A stretch of 64,000 nt of DNA from Amorphochlora amoebiformis (lineage: Eukaryota > Cercozoa > Chlorarachniophyceae), in contig BAAHQB010000043.1 of assembly GCA_054601695.1 (NCBI GenBank), positions 744,001 to 808,000 on the forward strand. The letters are read 5' to 3'. Numbering within the stretch: position 1 is the first letter of the stretch; each line of letters opens with the position of its first letter. The position numbers were made by a program, and so were the translations under genes. Below are positions 1 through 50,921 of this stretch, piece after piece. Below the pieces are notes generated by a model. That model was given only the letters and a program-made list of their open reading frames with translations. It was not told the DNA's origin and searched no databases.

Positions 1-39
<39 letters not shown>

Positions 40-487
40 TCTCTCTTTCCCTCTAACTCTCTCTTTATCTCTACAATAATTTTTTCAATCCCTCTATCCA
101 TTCAAATTTCTCTCTCTCTCCTTCTTTCGTTCTCTCTTTCTATCTCTTTTTCTCTTAACTGCTTTCTCTCTCTCTAGAGCTTTCTCCCTCCCTCTCTATC
201 TCCCTCTTTCTCTCTCTATCTCCCTCTTTCTCTCTCTATCTCTCTCTATCTCTCTCTTTTCTCTCTATCTCTCTCTATCTCTCTCTTTTCTCTCTACAGT
301 TTTTCTCTCTCTCTCCACGTTTTTCTCTCTCTCTCCGCCTATCTATCTTTTTTTCTCTCTCCCTCTCTCTTCTTCTCTCTCATTCTCTCTCATTCTCTCT
401 CATTCGCTCTCATTCGCTCTCATTCGCTCTCACTCGCTCTCGCGCTCTTGCTCTCCCTATCTTCTAATCTCTCCTTCTGTTTCTCTC

Positions 488-491
<4 letters not shown>
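1..491. repeat. (CT)n pyrimidine tract
   Basis: Degenerate CT/CTTT/CTCATT microsatellite with a few unique bases near 75-105 and 410-450. No exon was recognised. On the minus strand it lies just past the last recognised PDZ exon, so it is probably intron or 3' flank of that gene. Confidence 0.9.
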
Positions 492-540
<49 letters not shown>

Positions 541-547
541 AATTAAC

Positions 548-6829
<6,282 letters not shown>

Positions 6830-6963
6830 CTAATATATTTATATATGCTTGTATAAATAGAATATATATATATATATATTATATATGTGTGTATATATAT
6901 ATATATGTATGTATATAATATATTGTACAGATTCTATATTTTCTATGTATATATATACATATA

Positions 6964-7077
<114 letters not shown>

Positions 7078-7123
7078 GATATATAATTTTATATGTGAAT
7101 GTGTACATATGTGTATGTGTATG

Positions 7124-7164
<41 letters not shown>

Positions 7165-7187
7165 CGTAACTAACCCTGAAGCCTGAG

Positions 7188-7244
7188 CGTTTGACAATAA
7201 CCTTCCCGAGCGTCGGCTGTTGGCATTAGAATGGTTTCAGTCAA
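7188..7244 (+). CDS. Candidate single exon, unknown protein
   Basis: Acceptor cctgag, donor GTAAAA, open frame [18 protein letters not shown]. The frame stays open past the donor to about 7310. No family recognised and no neighbouring exon linked. Confidence 0.35.
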
Positions 7245-7338
7245 GTAAAAAAGTTAGATTAATTCGGCGGGGAATTGAGATTCCAAACATTCGTACACTC
7301 ACCAATATGTTTATCAATATATATATATATATATATAT

Positions 7339-7398
<60 letters not shown>

Positions 7399-7495
7399 GA
7401 ACTCAGAGATATGTACACAGACACCTGTATGTACTCCGTACGCACGTGCAAACACATATATCGAATTAGTATTTATATGTAGTGCATATATATCT

Positions 7496-7543
<48 letters not shown>

Positions 7544-7729
7544 TTAAAAATATATATATATATATATATATATAGTATATATATGCATATATATATATAT
7601 ATATATATTAAATAATATATATATAGATAGATATAGATATATATATGGGTATATATATAGGGGTATATATGTATATATGCACAGCAATACTTTCCATACA
7701 TATATGATGTATGTATATATGCACACATG

Positions 7730-7822
<93 letters not shown>

Positions 7823-7863
7823 TATATATATACATATGATATGTATCTTAATATAAAATGTAT

Positions 7864-7909
<46 letters not shown>

Positions 7910-8721
7910 TTGTGTATATACTCATTTACATTATACTCATACAATGGTATTTCATGTAAACCATACCCTCTCCGGCAACAATGGCCCATACCAAACCAAC
8001 GGCACAACCTTCGATATAATTAAAAGAAAACTCAAAGAAACTTCCAAATAATCGTCCTTCCCCCCTCCCTTTCCCGTTTGTCCCCTCACCCCTCTTCTTT
8101 GTAAAAAATACATTCGCGGAGCACGCATAATATCTCGAAGTTATCTCCCTTCTCTGCCTCCCCCCCCCTTCGGACATCCCTCGGAAAAAAAAACTGTCAT
8201 GAAAAGACACATTTGCGCTCATACCATGACAGCCATTAAAGGGCCGATTTCCCTCATTAATACCCCCGGACAGCCCCATGGAACACGATGGGGGCTGTTG
8301 GATGCCATGCCGGCAAAATAATTTCTCCAACATGTGTCACTTAGGCATGTCACGTAAATGTCATTTATGTGTGTCACAGTGTTTGAGAATTTGAGACAAA
8401 CATCGGCTGTTGGGTTAAGGAGATTCTCAATGGGCTCACTTAAGGTTACTAGAGGTTTCGCATAGTCTTATAGGTCACTTATATTATCAACTTATCTAGA
8501 TATCTACCCTTTAATGCTCTTCTTTTTAATTTAGCGGCGCGCATTTTTCAAACGCTGGTGTCACTGTGTCAGGCCTGACAGCCGTGAGATATGGACTCAC
8601 GTGAAAGTATGCCCCTTTCGTATTTCCTTACATCATAGTACGCGATGTATTCTTTTGACAAAGAATTTTTGAATTTCGGTTTATTTTCTTTCGGCGGGGG
8701 TTTTTGCGAACACCGCTCAGA

Positions 8722-8911
8722 ATGGATGATATCGGACCTCATCAAAAGCGTTCTCAGCGGCAGCGTGACTTCTCTGGTAAGCCAGATTATGAATAATTAT
8801 CAAAGAGGACAAAAGGCGGGAAGAGAACCGAGGAGAAGGAGCAAAATACAAGGAAAATTGTTGTATTTCTTACGCATTGTTTTTTCGTGAAGGCTTTCGC
8901 GCAGGTGTTCA
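8722..8911 (+). CDS. Candidate two-exon gene start with a 29-nt intron
   Basis: ATG at 8722 opens MDDIGPHQKRSQRQRDFS. A strong donor GTAAGCC follows at 8777, then a 29-nt intron to 8805. Exon 8806-8911 continues in phase (EDKRREENRGEGAKYKENCC) and ends at a second GTAAGCC donor. The protein is charged and not recognised. The reading rests on the two identical donors and clean phase. Confidence 0.45.
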
Positions 8912-9151
8912 GTAAGCCCAAAACAGCGGTTATGGATCGAATTCATAGTAATTAAATATCTATATTGTATCAATTTCGTGTATGATATGTATATGTATAT
9001 TTTGTGTATTTAAGAATATTTTTATATTTATATATTCATCATACCTACACAATATAAGTAAAATGTATAATTTAATACTACAATCATAATTACAGCAATA
9101 TTTTATACATTTAGAAATACATTCTACTAATAGACGCATTTACAACAAATA

Positions 9152-9209
<58 letters not shown>

Positions 9210-9259
9210 CATATATATGTAACTATATTTCTATATCCCTCACGTCCGCCATCTTTCAG

Positions 9260-9334
9260 AATTTAACGCACCCGGATCCCTATGCTCCCTCCTCTTCATC
9301 ACCTTCGTACGGGGCGACGGTTTCACATCCCTAA
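9260..9334 (+). CDS. Candidate terminal exon
   Basis: Acceptor catctttcag, then NLTHPDPYAPSSSSPSYG and six more codons to TAA at 9332-9334. The phase does not directly match the exon ending at 8911, so the link is open. Confidence 0.35.
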   Translation, partial: NLTHPDPYAPSSSSPSYGATVSHP

Positions 9335-9730
9335 TCCTGACATACATATCCTAACTCAATCTAACCCCTACCATATCCTAATCGAAATCGGAAGCTAATC
9401 CTAACGTACACAACGTATTCTAAATCAGGTTAATCTTAAAAATACCAAAAAACTAATCTAATCGGTTTCACCGAACACTCCCTAACATTCATAACATATT
9501 CTAAACTCTATCTAAACCCTATACAATCTACGATATCATAATTCTACCCTACCGAGTTTATGTAATAAACCCTAACGTACATAGCATATCCTACGTCAGA
9601 TTAGTCCCTGGCATGTCCTGACATTAACCTAACCCCTTGAGACTCACTAACTAACCTAACCCTATCATCAGCATGAACCTAACTAGAAGTGACCTAAGCT
9701 AGGGTGTTATCAGTACATCTAAGACTAACT
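9320..9730 (+). repeat. Degenerate CCTAAC telomere-like region
   Basis: Scattered CCTAAC and CTAACCCTA words, heavily diverged, ending just before the acceptor tttttctag at 9745. No frame supported. Confidence 0.7.
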
Positions 9731-9745
9731 TACTCCTTTTTCTAG

Positions 9746-18137
<8,392 letters not shown>

Positions 18138-18221
18138 TGAAATACCCTAGTACATTACACTTGTGTACATATATATATATATATATTTATATATAACACT
18201 GTATATATATATATATGTATG

Positions 18222-18258
<37 letters not shown>

Positions 18259-18288
18259 GAATGTTGCATGGTGGAAATCTAATGTATA

Positions 18289-18328
<40 letters not shown>

Positions 18329-18335
18329 CTAATAC

Positions 18336-18392
<57 letters not shown>

Positions 18393-18423
18393 ATAATATG
18401 TATTTATAAATCTATATATATGC

Positions 18424-19028
18424 AGAGCGGAAAGAAAGAGAGAGTGAGTGAGAGAAGAGAGAGTGAGTGAGAGGAGAGAGAGGAATGGAGAAGAGATGGA
18501 GAAAGAGAGGGAGAGAGCATAGAGAGAGAATTAAAGAGAAAAGAGAGGAAGAGAGGGAGAGAAAGTGAGAAAAGAGTATATACAGGAAGAGACTGAGAGA
18601 TTGAGATAGAGAGAGAGGGAGAGAGAGAAGAGATTGAGTGATAAATAATAGAGAGATAGAAAGAGAGAGAGAGAAAGAGAGGAAAAATGGGAGAGGAGAG
18701 AGAGAGAGAGATAGGGAGAGAGAAAGTTGAAATGCGAGAAGGGAGAGTTAGAGAAAGTAACATGTTACATGATGGTTTGACTCTAAGTGGTGTGTGGGAA
18801 CTTGTTGACTATCTCCTTCTGTATGGTTCCTCCCTTTGTCTATACCATATAAGAGGAATTGAAGAGATAGAGCAAAAAAAAACAAGAGAGAGAGACACAC
18901 ACAGAGAGAGAGAGCAAGAGAGAGAGAAGAAAGAGAGAGATGAGAGAGAGGAAAAGGAGAGAGATGAGAGAGAGAGAGAGCAAGAGAGAGAGAAGAAAGA
19001 GAGAGATGAGAGAGAGGAAAAGGAGAGA

Positions 19029-19069
<41 letters not shown>

Positions 19070-19280
19070 AAGAGAGAGAGAAGAAAGAGAGAGATGAGAG
19101 AGAGGAAAAGGAGAGAGATGAGAGAGAGAGAGAGAGAGAGCAAGAGAGAGAGAAGAAAGAGAGAGATGAGAGAGAGGAAAAGGAGAGAGATGAGAGAGAG
19201 AAAAATAGAGAAGGGTGAGCGAGAGAAAAGAAGTAGAGAGGGAGGGAGAGGAATGAAGAGACAGAGAGAAGAGGGATAGA
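18424..19280 (+). repeat. Polypurine (GA)n tract with tandem sub-repeats
   Basis: GAGA-rich tract with a repeated unit (gagagagcaagagagagaga and gaaaaggagagagatg words, about 68 bp, four copies from 18905 to 19200). A short mixed-sequence island sits at 18757-18865. Frames here are repeat translations. Confidence 0.9.
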
Positions 19281-19376
19281 AGAAAGCAACCACCATGCAA
19301 CATGTTACTTTGGCTATCTCCCCGCTCTCCCTTTCTCGTTCTCTCTCTCTCTATATATATATATATCTATATGTTG

Positions 19377-19408
<32 letters not shown>

Positions 19409-19490
19409 TTTATAAGTTTTCGTATTCCAAAGCTTTCTCTCTCTCGTTGTATATATATATATATATATATGTATATATTATATATACATC

Positions 19491-19529
<39 letters not shown>

Positions 19530-19707
19530 GTGTGTAATGTATACATACATATATATATATATATAATATATATATATGTGTGTGTAATGTATATAATATA
19601 TATATATATGTATATGTGTATATATATATAGATATATATATATATATATATATATGTACATGTATATGTATGCGCGTGCGTGTGTGTTTATGTACATGAA
19701 CAAAATT

Positions 19708-19770
<63 letters not shown>

Positions 19771-19784
19771 TACATGTATATACA

Positions 19785-19855
19785 TTAGAGGTAAGGGACT
19801 GAGAGATAGAGTGAGTAGTTCACTAGATATTGACATACATGTAAATATATGTATA

Positions 19856-19904
<49 letters not shown>

Positions 19905-19928
19905 GTACATATTCATTCATATGCATAA

Positions 19929-19966
<38 letters not shown>

Positions 19967-19996
19967 TACATCTTTGCATTTTTTAGAATGAAGAGG

Positions 19997-20035
<39 letters not shown>

Positions 20036-20070
20036 CATATATATATGTATCATATATATTTACATATTAC

Positions 20071-20114
<44 letters not shown>

Positions 20115-20160
20115 TATAGGTAAGGGGCTAAGAGACGGTATGAGTGGGTCTGTTTAGTGC
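19785..20160 (+). repeat. Two copies of a donor-like block
   Basis: aggtaaggg-ct-agaga words at 19788 and 20117 are related and contain GTAAGG. No parent exon was recognised. Confidence 0.5.
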
Positions 20161-20210
20161 TGGGAACAATAGGTAGGTTGTCTATGTACATATATCTATA
20201 TATATATATG

Positions 20211-20287
<77 letters not shown>

Positions 20288-20299
20288 CATTAATTCTAT

Positions 20300-20673
20300 T
20301 AGTTATTTTGATGTATATATATTCAATGAACAAGTATGCATTTCTGACCCGCCATATACATATCATTAGAGTCTTCATCTATATAGTGTCACGGCGCGTG
20401 TGAATCTTGTCTGGGGTGCCACTGCAATCATGTAGAGTAGTATCGATTATTGTAGGGCAATGTAGGCACTCTGTGGAAGAAAATTGTAATGCATGCTCCA
20501 GCCGTTTGAATTCGAATTCAATTTTACAACAATCATGAGTCGAGTATTATCCCATCACTGAGAAAATACCACAAGCTCATTTCGTTGTGTCTGAGTAGCA
20601 TCTAGTACATTGTCACAGGCTAAAAATTAAATACTTAATCGAAGGAAATTATAGGATTTGATTTCCCTCATGA
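20300..20673. other. Unique intergenic sequence between convergent genes
   Basis: About 370 bp of non-repetitive DNA between the ends of the 9.7-18.1 kb plus gene and the 20.7-26.9 kb minus gene. No coding frame seen. Confidence 0.5.
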
Positions 20674-26897
<6,224 letters not shown>

Positions 26898-26909
26898 CTG
26901 AGAATATAC

Positions 26910-27057
<148 letters not shown>

Positions 27058-27061
27058 TATA

Positions 27062-27118
<57 letters not shown>

Positions 27119-27123
27119 AATAC

Positions 27124-27169
<46 letters not shown>

Positions 27170-27320
27170 AACACACATAGATACATACATATATATATAT
27201 ATATATATAGTTTATTTATATTTATGTTATATTAAAATGTATATATGGGTATGTGTTATATATGTACATATTGATATCTACGTCGTAAGGTTATGATATC
27301 GATTGTAAACTCATACATAT

Positions 27321-27358
<38 letters not shown>

Positions 27359-27383
27359 TTCACATATTATATACTACACACAC

Positions 27384-27424
<41 letters not shown>

Positions 27425-27661
27425 TACATATATATATATATATATCCTAAAAAAAAATTATATATTAAACACACACACACAAATATCTTTCAACATGCAC
27501 ATCTGGTAAAATAATGTACAACATCACCATGGAACGAACTCCCGCGACAGCACCCGGATGTAATTCTGATATATTAACACTAAAAATGAATAAATCCAAC
27601 CCATCAACACTCACGTTATCCCGAATTCTCACCGACCCTTTAAATTCATTGATTTCATAAC

Positions 27662-30823
<3,162 letters not shown>

Positions 30824-31102
30824 CTTAAAAATGAAAGCGGAGAATGTTTTCCTCCTTCCTTATCGTCTTCTTTTTACAATTTTTCAACCTCGGAAGTATT
30901 TTTCGTCTCTATCGCATAATGGAGCTCCTCGCTCCATGGTAGCCCGAAGCGGCACCTTGGCATCCCCGTCGAACTAAGAATGCGCATGTGTCGAACGGGT
31001 CGTTCACGAATTGTTGGTGTAGTCAAATCGAGCGTGTGTTTCTCATGATGCGTGGGTCATATTTAAGCGAAATTATGAAAGAATTATTCTTTCTTTTTCC
31101 AG

Positions 31103-45353
<14,251 letters not shown>

Positions 45354-45358
45354 CATGC

Positions 45359-45398
<40 letters not shown>

Positions 45399-45463
45399 AT
45401 AATATATATATATATATATATATATTCATAAAGTATTTTGTATTCACATATAAACGTACATAT

Positions 45464-45500
<37 letters not shown>

Positions 45501-45604
45501 GTTGATATAATATGTCTATATCTAGATATGTAAATATTCATATGGATATATATGTGTGTGTGCATAAAAATATGTACACATGTACATACAATGTATTTAA
45601 GACA

Positions 45605-45655
<51 letters not shown>

Positions 45656-45716
45656 GATATATATAAATATATACATATATATATATATACATATGTGTGT
45701 GTGTGTGTACCTCATG

Positions 45717-45749
<33 letters not shown>

Positions 45750-45854
45750 TATACATATATATGTACATATACATCATATATACATAATATATAGATATAT
45801 ACATATGTCTGTGTAAATATCTACACACATATACATATATATATATATATAAAT

Positions 45855-45912
<58 letters not shown>

Positions 45913-45917
45913 TACAA

Positions 45918-45948
<31 letters not shown>

Positions 45949-45985
45949 ACACGTATATCCATACATATTCCATATCATGTGACAG

Positions 45986-46333
45986 GGCGAGAAGTCACAG
46001 CTGTTGTCTGCAATGAAGCAGAGCATGGATGCAGATGATCAAGGTCAAACGGGCACGTGTCCGCCTCCGGACACGTGTCGGAGCAATGATTATGAGGTAG
46101 AGAGCGACTTTGCGGGTAAATTACTACATGTGTTGAATGAGTATATATATATATATATATATGTTGTTAGCGAAATGGTAGTCCAGGCGTTGGTATTAGC
46201 AAATTGTAGTCTAAGATTAGATTCGATTGAAATCCGTTTGGATTATGACAAAAGATTAAGGGAATTTCTCAGGCAGTCCATCAAATTTCTAGGAACGTTC
46301 CAAGTTCTCGAACACACTCGAGTCTTCGCCTAA
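45986..46333 (+). CDS. Unknown protein, one long open exon or two exons
   Basis: Acceptor tatcatgtgacag, then 116 codons open to TAA 46331-46333. The first part reads [19 protein letters not shown]; the second [20 protein letters not shown] then [17 protein letters not shown] 22-bp TA run lies between. It may be coding (YIYIYIY) or an intron (donor near 46116, acceptor ttgttag at 46170), though phase for the spliced form is not clean. The last codons overlap a dispersed repeat. No family recognised. Confidence 0.5.
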   Translation, partial: GEKSQLLSAMKQSMDADDQGQTGTCPPPDTCRSNDYEVESDFAGKLLHVLNEYIYIYIYVVSEMVVQALVLANCSLRLDSIEIRLDYDKRLREFLRQSIKFLGTFQVLEHTRVFA

Positions 46334-46445
46334 TACTCGGAAGCCCGTTACTACTGGGTACTACCGGATACTACCGGGTACTGCCGGATACTACCGGATG
46401 AGAAGATCTCCGACAATCTCCGGAATCTCCAGCGATCTCCAGCTA
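46307..46445 (+). repeat. Dispersed repeat, copy 2
   Basis: Starts ctcgaacacact, then ggaagcccg, four ggtac/ggatactacc motifs and aatctccggaatctccagcg. Homologous to 14443-14625 in the opposite orientation. Confidence 0.75.
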
Positions 46446-46592
46446 TCTACATGTACACATGTAGCATATTATAACGTATATATAAAAGTATAGATGTACA
46501 TTCATACATATATATATATAAATATATATACATACATAATATTATATATATCTCATAATATATCAATGTATATATATATATATATATTTACT

Positions 46593-46684
<92 letters not shown>

Positions 46685-46758
46685 AAATATATATACATAT
46701 GTATATATATATATACGCACATGAAATTAATTTGTTCATTTCTATATAACAACATGTG

Positions 46759-46801
<43 letters not shown>

Positions 46802-47129
46802 CATCTCTTACTTGTATACTTATACATACATGTACTAGTATACATGCCTATATATATACCCATGTAGAGATATGTACAATATATGTGTACATCTACATAT
46901 TTATGTTATATTATATTACGTATGTATATATATATATATATGCGTGACATTACACATGGTATATTTGTACACATACGTGTATTACATGAAAATTTCACCT
47001 ACATGAATCCAGCTTACCAACAATCAAGCGAGCAGCGGCACCATCCCATGTTCATCAACAAACCTTATCGACATTCCTGGGACGCTTAAATTTAAAAAGT
47101 TCTAGAAGTTAGTTCTAAGAATAACGCCG

Positions 47130-47465
47130 CATGTACGTATATCTGCGCGCATCATGAATACAATTATTTATTGTAGTAGCAGGTATACAAGAATAATTAT
47201 AACTCTTGATAACATACTAGTAGTATCTGAGTCTCTAGATCAGACCTAGCAGACTCTAGATCAGTAGATACATAAACTTAATTGCGATTCGATACTTACA
47301 TAACTGATTCCCTGATATGATTTTACTAAAAATTTAATTAAGTGTACTTATGAATTAGGATCAATTCAATATTCAGTTTAATTTAACTCATGAACTACCG
47401 GAGGACTAGGCTTTTTGAAACAGTGGCGCAGATACATCGTGGTAGATACTCCGAGGGTAAAACGT
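47130..47465. other. Unique AT-rich sequence
   Basis: Non-repetitive, with short repeated tctagatcag words at 47240-47265. No exon supported. Confidence 0.5.
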
Positions 47466-47475
47466 TAAATCTCAG

Positions 47476-47952
47476 TGATGATTACTGATGCAAGTTATTT
47501 TTCATATGATGATAAGGCCGTCGGCTCCCATTGGCCGTGGCGTGTTCTATCGTCCACTATACATTATTACAAATTGTACTCGCCCATCGAAGTTCGCAGA
47601 ACTTCCTCTGTATTCAACGGACTCTGGACCAATACAATTGGGATGTCTTCACGATGTTTTCTTTGTTTTTTTTATTTCCAGAACGATTTAATCGCGGCCC
47701 TTGGCTCCAGCGTCCTTCTTTTTGCTGCCGAAGAGGATCTCCTCTACGCCCTATATGTATCATACATATGTATCTATTATATATATTTACACACATAAGT
47801 AAATATGTATATATATATATATACTATATATATAGATATATATATTTATATATATATACAAATATATATACACATATATACATATAAATATATATATATA
47901 TGTATATATATATGTATGTATATATTTACATGTATGTATATGTAAATATATA

Positions 47953-48043
<91 letters not shown>

Positions 48044-48098
48044 TATCTACATATTTACAAATTTTTACATGTATGCATATGAAATGTGATGTATATGT

Positions 48099-48134
<36 letters not shown>

Positions 48135-48340
48135 GAATGTATTTAATAGTAACATATAAATGCATACATGCATATGTATATATGATTATCGACATAACTA
48201 GATCTAAATTCCTCTCATGTTTACCTGACCAGCGGGGTAGTACTCACCCCCGTAGGCCAGAAATTCAGGGCAGGGACGGTATACCTAAATACGTCAATAC
48301 CCCTACGTCACGAGCAAAACCGGATAATGCATATAAACAG
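47476..48340 (+). CDS. Unknown protein, multi-exon
   Basis: A frame opened by ATG 47478 (acceptor aaatctcag just before) stays open for about 107 codons. Inside it, exon 47682-47756 (very strong acceptor tttttttatttccag, donor GTATCA) reads [20 protein letters not shown] then LYALY. Exon 48233-48340 (acceptor cctgaccag, donor GTACAC) follows in phase 0, 36 codons including [15 protein letters not shown] and [12 protein letters not shown]. An alternative upstream exon, [15 protein letters not shown] (47592-47636), also fits in phase. No family recognised; the 3' end is not found. Confidence 0.5.
47682..47756 (+). CDS. Exon of unknown gene
   Basis: Best splice signals of this gene, phase 0/0, 25 codons: an acidic, helix-prone segment ending [11 protein letters not shown]. 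Confidence 0.6.
48233..48340 (+). CDS. Exon of unknown gene
   Basis: 36 codons open in phase 0 from acceptor to donor; proline, arginine and threonine rich. Confidence 0.55.
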
Positions 48341-48467
48341 GTACACATATCCGAATATATTTCATATGTCAAATATACTATATGTGTGTAGTATATTCGA
48401 TGTATAATATTTACGATGTATATTGTATGAACATATAATATATATGTATATATATAGATATATATTA

Positions 48468-48530
<63 letters not shown>

Positions 48531-48722
48531 AATCCATACAGATAGAAAATATATGTACATATAAGTAGATATTTGTACATATAATATTCATATTAATCCA
48601 ACATAACATTGATGGCATATTTTATTAAAAGTTTATGGGTATAAGTATGTACACTAGGATGTAAACCTTAATAGGCCACCAAGGAACAACCAAAGCGAAG
48701 CCTCCTAGCTGGTTCCCCTTAC

Positions 48723-48871
48723 CGTTGCAGCCCCAGTTTGGTCCACCAACCTAATATCCACGAGACAGAGGATTAACCAAATAAGAGAGTCCCCCATCTG
48801 CATACTCCATAGACTCCTGCTATCCTCCCTTATTTCTCTTTCTCCTCTATCATCATCAGTATGAAAATGAA
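48723..48871 (-). CDS. Candidate downstream exon
   Basis: Acceptor acgctatgccag, donor GTAAGG, 49 codons open: HFHTDDDRGEREIREDSR ... SLIWLILCLVDIRLVDQTG. It needs one leftover base upstream. Confidence 0.4.
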
Positions 48872-49589
48872 CTGGCATAGCGTTCTGTCAAAGGGTGATA
48901 GTGGTGACGGTGGATGAGCATTCAGGAAAAAAGAGAATAATCCAAAATCTAAATAAGAGATGTGTTGAATTTTCCAATCCCAGACCTTCCCTTTGCTCTT
49001 TGCATAAGAGATACAAGCATCATAGTGGTACACAATATGTACCAATCCCTCGGCTAGGGGGATGCTGGGGTAGGAGGTTTGTATGAGTAATAATCGCTTA
49101 CCCTTCCACAGCCTGGGCATCTCTCCTCGTTCTGAACTACGGTTTCGGGCACTGTTCCAAGAGGATCACTCTGAAAGACAAAGGTTCAATTTTTGAGCAC
49201 ATATTCATGCAGGACTGTGTCTGCAGCGTCCGGTTCTGCGAATCTTCCCAAACACCAAATCCCCTCCCCACCAAAACCTCCGGAACACACGAGATGTTCA
49301 ACATTGGAGCATACCGGGATGTCCAGCTGATGCAGATGATCATAATCCCTGCCCTTGGGAGTGATGAATTGCCTGCTCAGCTTCATCCCACTGTTTCGGT
49401 GGAGTCTCGGCGCCATCGGTCTCGTCGACATGCTCCCCACGCTTCGAAGATTCGCTCCTCGAACGCTGGTTTGCAAAGATTTGTCGTACGAGGTGGTGGA
49501 ACCGACGATGCAAAGGCACGCGACCATCAGGCAGGCACCGGAGATCACGGCAAGTTTACGTGAGTTCGTTCGCATGGGAGCCATTACGT
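48723..49589 (-). CDS. Unknown single-pass membrane protein, multi-exon
   Basis: First exon 49201-49589 starts in 5' UTR after acceptor gattccacag; ATG at 49584. It codes MAPMRTNSRKLAVIS, a membrane helix GACLMVACLCIVG, then a long domain with DIPVCSNVEHLVCSGGFGG and a third cysteine in IWCLGRF. Exon 49102-49170 (strong acceptor tttgtctttcag, donor GTAAGC) adds SDPLGTVPETVVQNEERCPG then CGR. Exon 49043-49064 and exon 48723-48871 may follow. The five cysteines, including CPGC, suggest metal binding or disulphides. It looks like a signal-anchor protein. No family recognised. The ORF at 48830-49120 in another frame is an alternative. Confidence 0.65.
49043..49064 (-). CDS. Candidate 22-nt micro-exon
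   Basis: Acceptor aaacctcctaccccag, donor GTACAT. Reads HPPSRGI plus G in the phase left by 49102-49170. Confidence 0.4.
49102..49170 (-). CDS. Exon with CPGC motif
   Basis: 23 codons, phase 0/0, both splice sites strong. Ends ERCPGCGR. Confidence 0.75.
49201..49589 (-). CDS. First coding exon of membrane protein
   Basis: ATG 49584 to donor GTGCTC at 49200 is exactly 128 codons. An N-terminal membrane anchor is followed by a soluble cysteine-containing region. Upstream the frame stays open to 49713, but an acceptor lies just before the ATG. Confidence 0.7.
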
Positions 49590-49743
49590 CTGTGGAATCA
49601 GGAAAAGCCCCGTGCCCGGTTGTTGCACTGGATAGGGTGGGATATCGGCGGGACATCACAGTATCGATTCTTAACAGTGGGACATCGGCGAGACGCATAC
49701 ATGTCTGTGACAATCGAGTGACATATCACCACGTGCTCCGACC
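49590..49743. promoter_or_regulatory. Probable bidirectional promoter / 5' flank
   Basis: Short non-repetitive stretch between the minus-strand start at 49584 and the plus-strand ATG at 49744. It is one of the few TA-free regions. No TATA box or named element identified. Confidence 0.35.
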
Positions 49744-49905
49744 ATGCCGAAGCCACGCCCGTGGGAGAAGTCGCGCCGAATCGACCCTGACCGGTCGTTG
49801 TATCCCGAGAAACGATTTACGGAGGAGTTTCGCGCCCCATGGAGACGGATACTTCACGCGGGGACGTTTGTGGTTACGGGAGCACTAGCCTATTACATGG
49901 TATAG
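49744..49905 (+). CDS. Small single-pass membrane protein, 53 residues, intronless
   Basis: ATG in a good context (gaccATGCC) to TAG 49903-49905. It starts MPKPRPWEKSRRIDPDRSLY, continues PEKRFTEEFRAPWRRI and ends with the helix LHAGTFVVTGALAYYMV. A basic N-terminus with one C-terminal helix resembles small mitochondrial inner-membrane subunits in layout only; no family recognised. The donor-like GTATAG at the last codon could instead splice to VQPAKTDNMEELNEGER at 50100-50153 (acceptor aattcctcag). Confidence 0.55.
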   Translation: MPKPRPWEKSRRIDPDRSLYPEKRFTEEFRAPWRRILHAGTFVVTGALAYYMV

Positions 49906-50480
49906 CAAGAAAGCCGGGACGATGTGCGGTGAATTGATGACTGGTGTTGTTTTCGGGTTATCTATGCAAGGTTTTCCATTACGATTACCGTCATATTGGA
50001 CGTGTTCCGGAGAAGCACGTCTTTTCAGACTTGAGAAGCTGGTAATATTCACCAAAACCTCATTCACCACCTGACCACAATGCCTGTAATTCCTCAGGTA
50101 CAACCGGCAAAGACAGATAATATGGAAGAGCTTAACGAAGGAGAAAGATGACTGACGGACTCCAGGTTCAATTCTACGTCGTATGGTTAGCAATGGCGAG
50201 TAACTGGCTTTCATCGAGATGTTAAAGTACTCGTGCACTGCTCACCTACGTAGAATTCAGAAATGGTTACTCTTCTAAGTTGTCTTATTGGACGTCGTAA
50301 TGTCTAGAATGTGCTGAGTAGTACAGTGAGTACGTGAACAAAGTTATGCATGTACACGTAATTATTAACTTTCGAACATTCTTTTAGACTGCATTAAGAT
50401 ATTGCCGGCATACCATACTGTGCACGTACTGTGTACGACAGTTTAGACAGTGCGACGTCGCAATATTGATCATGATATTA
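49906..50480. other. Unique sequence, possible 3' exon at 50100-50153
   Basis: Non-repetitive. Apart from the possible 17-codon exon after the acceptor cctgtaattcctcag I see nothing supported. Confidence 0.4.
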
Positions 50481-50500
50481 CGTCTAGTACGTAACATTTA

Positions 50501-50540
<40 letters not shown>

Positions 50541-50625
50541 ATATATATATATATCTAATATTATATATATAATACTATGATATATACAAATATGTATATT
50601 ATATATTACATATATAGATGAAAAT

Positions 50626-50679
<54 letters not shown>

Positions 50680-50921
50680 TCTACAATTTGAATATATATA
50701 CACATATACACATATACACACATATACACATATTTATATGTATGTATACAAACAAATCTACGGCGACCAAATGTCACACGCAAATGTCACACACAAATGT
50801 CACACAGATAGTCACAAGTTAAGTTTTTTTCATCACGATTACTTCCACTACGCAAAGAGAGGGAAGCATGTAGACAGAAGAGGGCGAGAGATTTGAGCGG
50901 GGGGGGGAGGAGAGACTACAG

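Noticed and set aside
7926-8333. 135-codon minus ORF with [18 protein letters not shown]
   Set aside because: No splice context, no family and a low-complexity middle part. It could be a real exon near 7960-8030 but I cannot support it.
18687-19303. RERERE / SLSLSL frames
   Set aside because: Purine-tract translation, open in several frames.
46980-47090. Frames around HHPMFINKPYRHSWDA (plus) and VDEHGMVPLLA (minus)
   Set aside because: The minus one resembles an ankyrin start but runs into a stop before the donor; neither strand gives a clean exon.
49355-49888. 177-codon plus ORF antisense to 49201-49589
   Set aside because: Shadow of the minus-strand membrane-protein exon, which has splice sites, a start codon and a membrane anchor.
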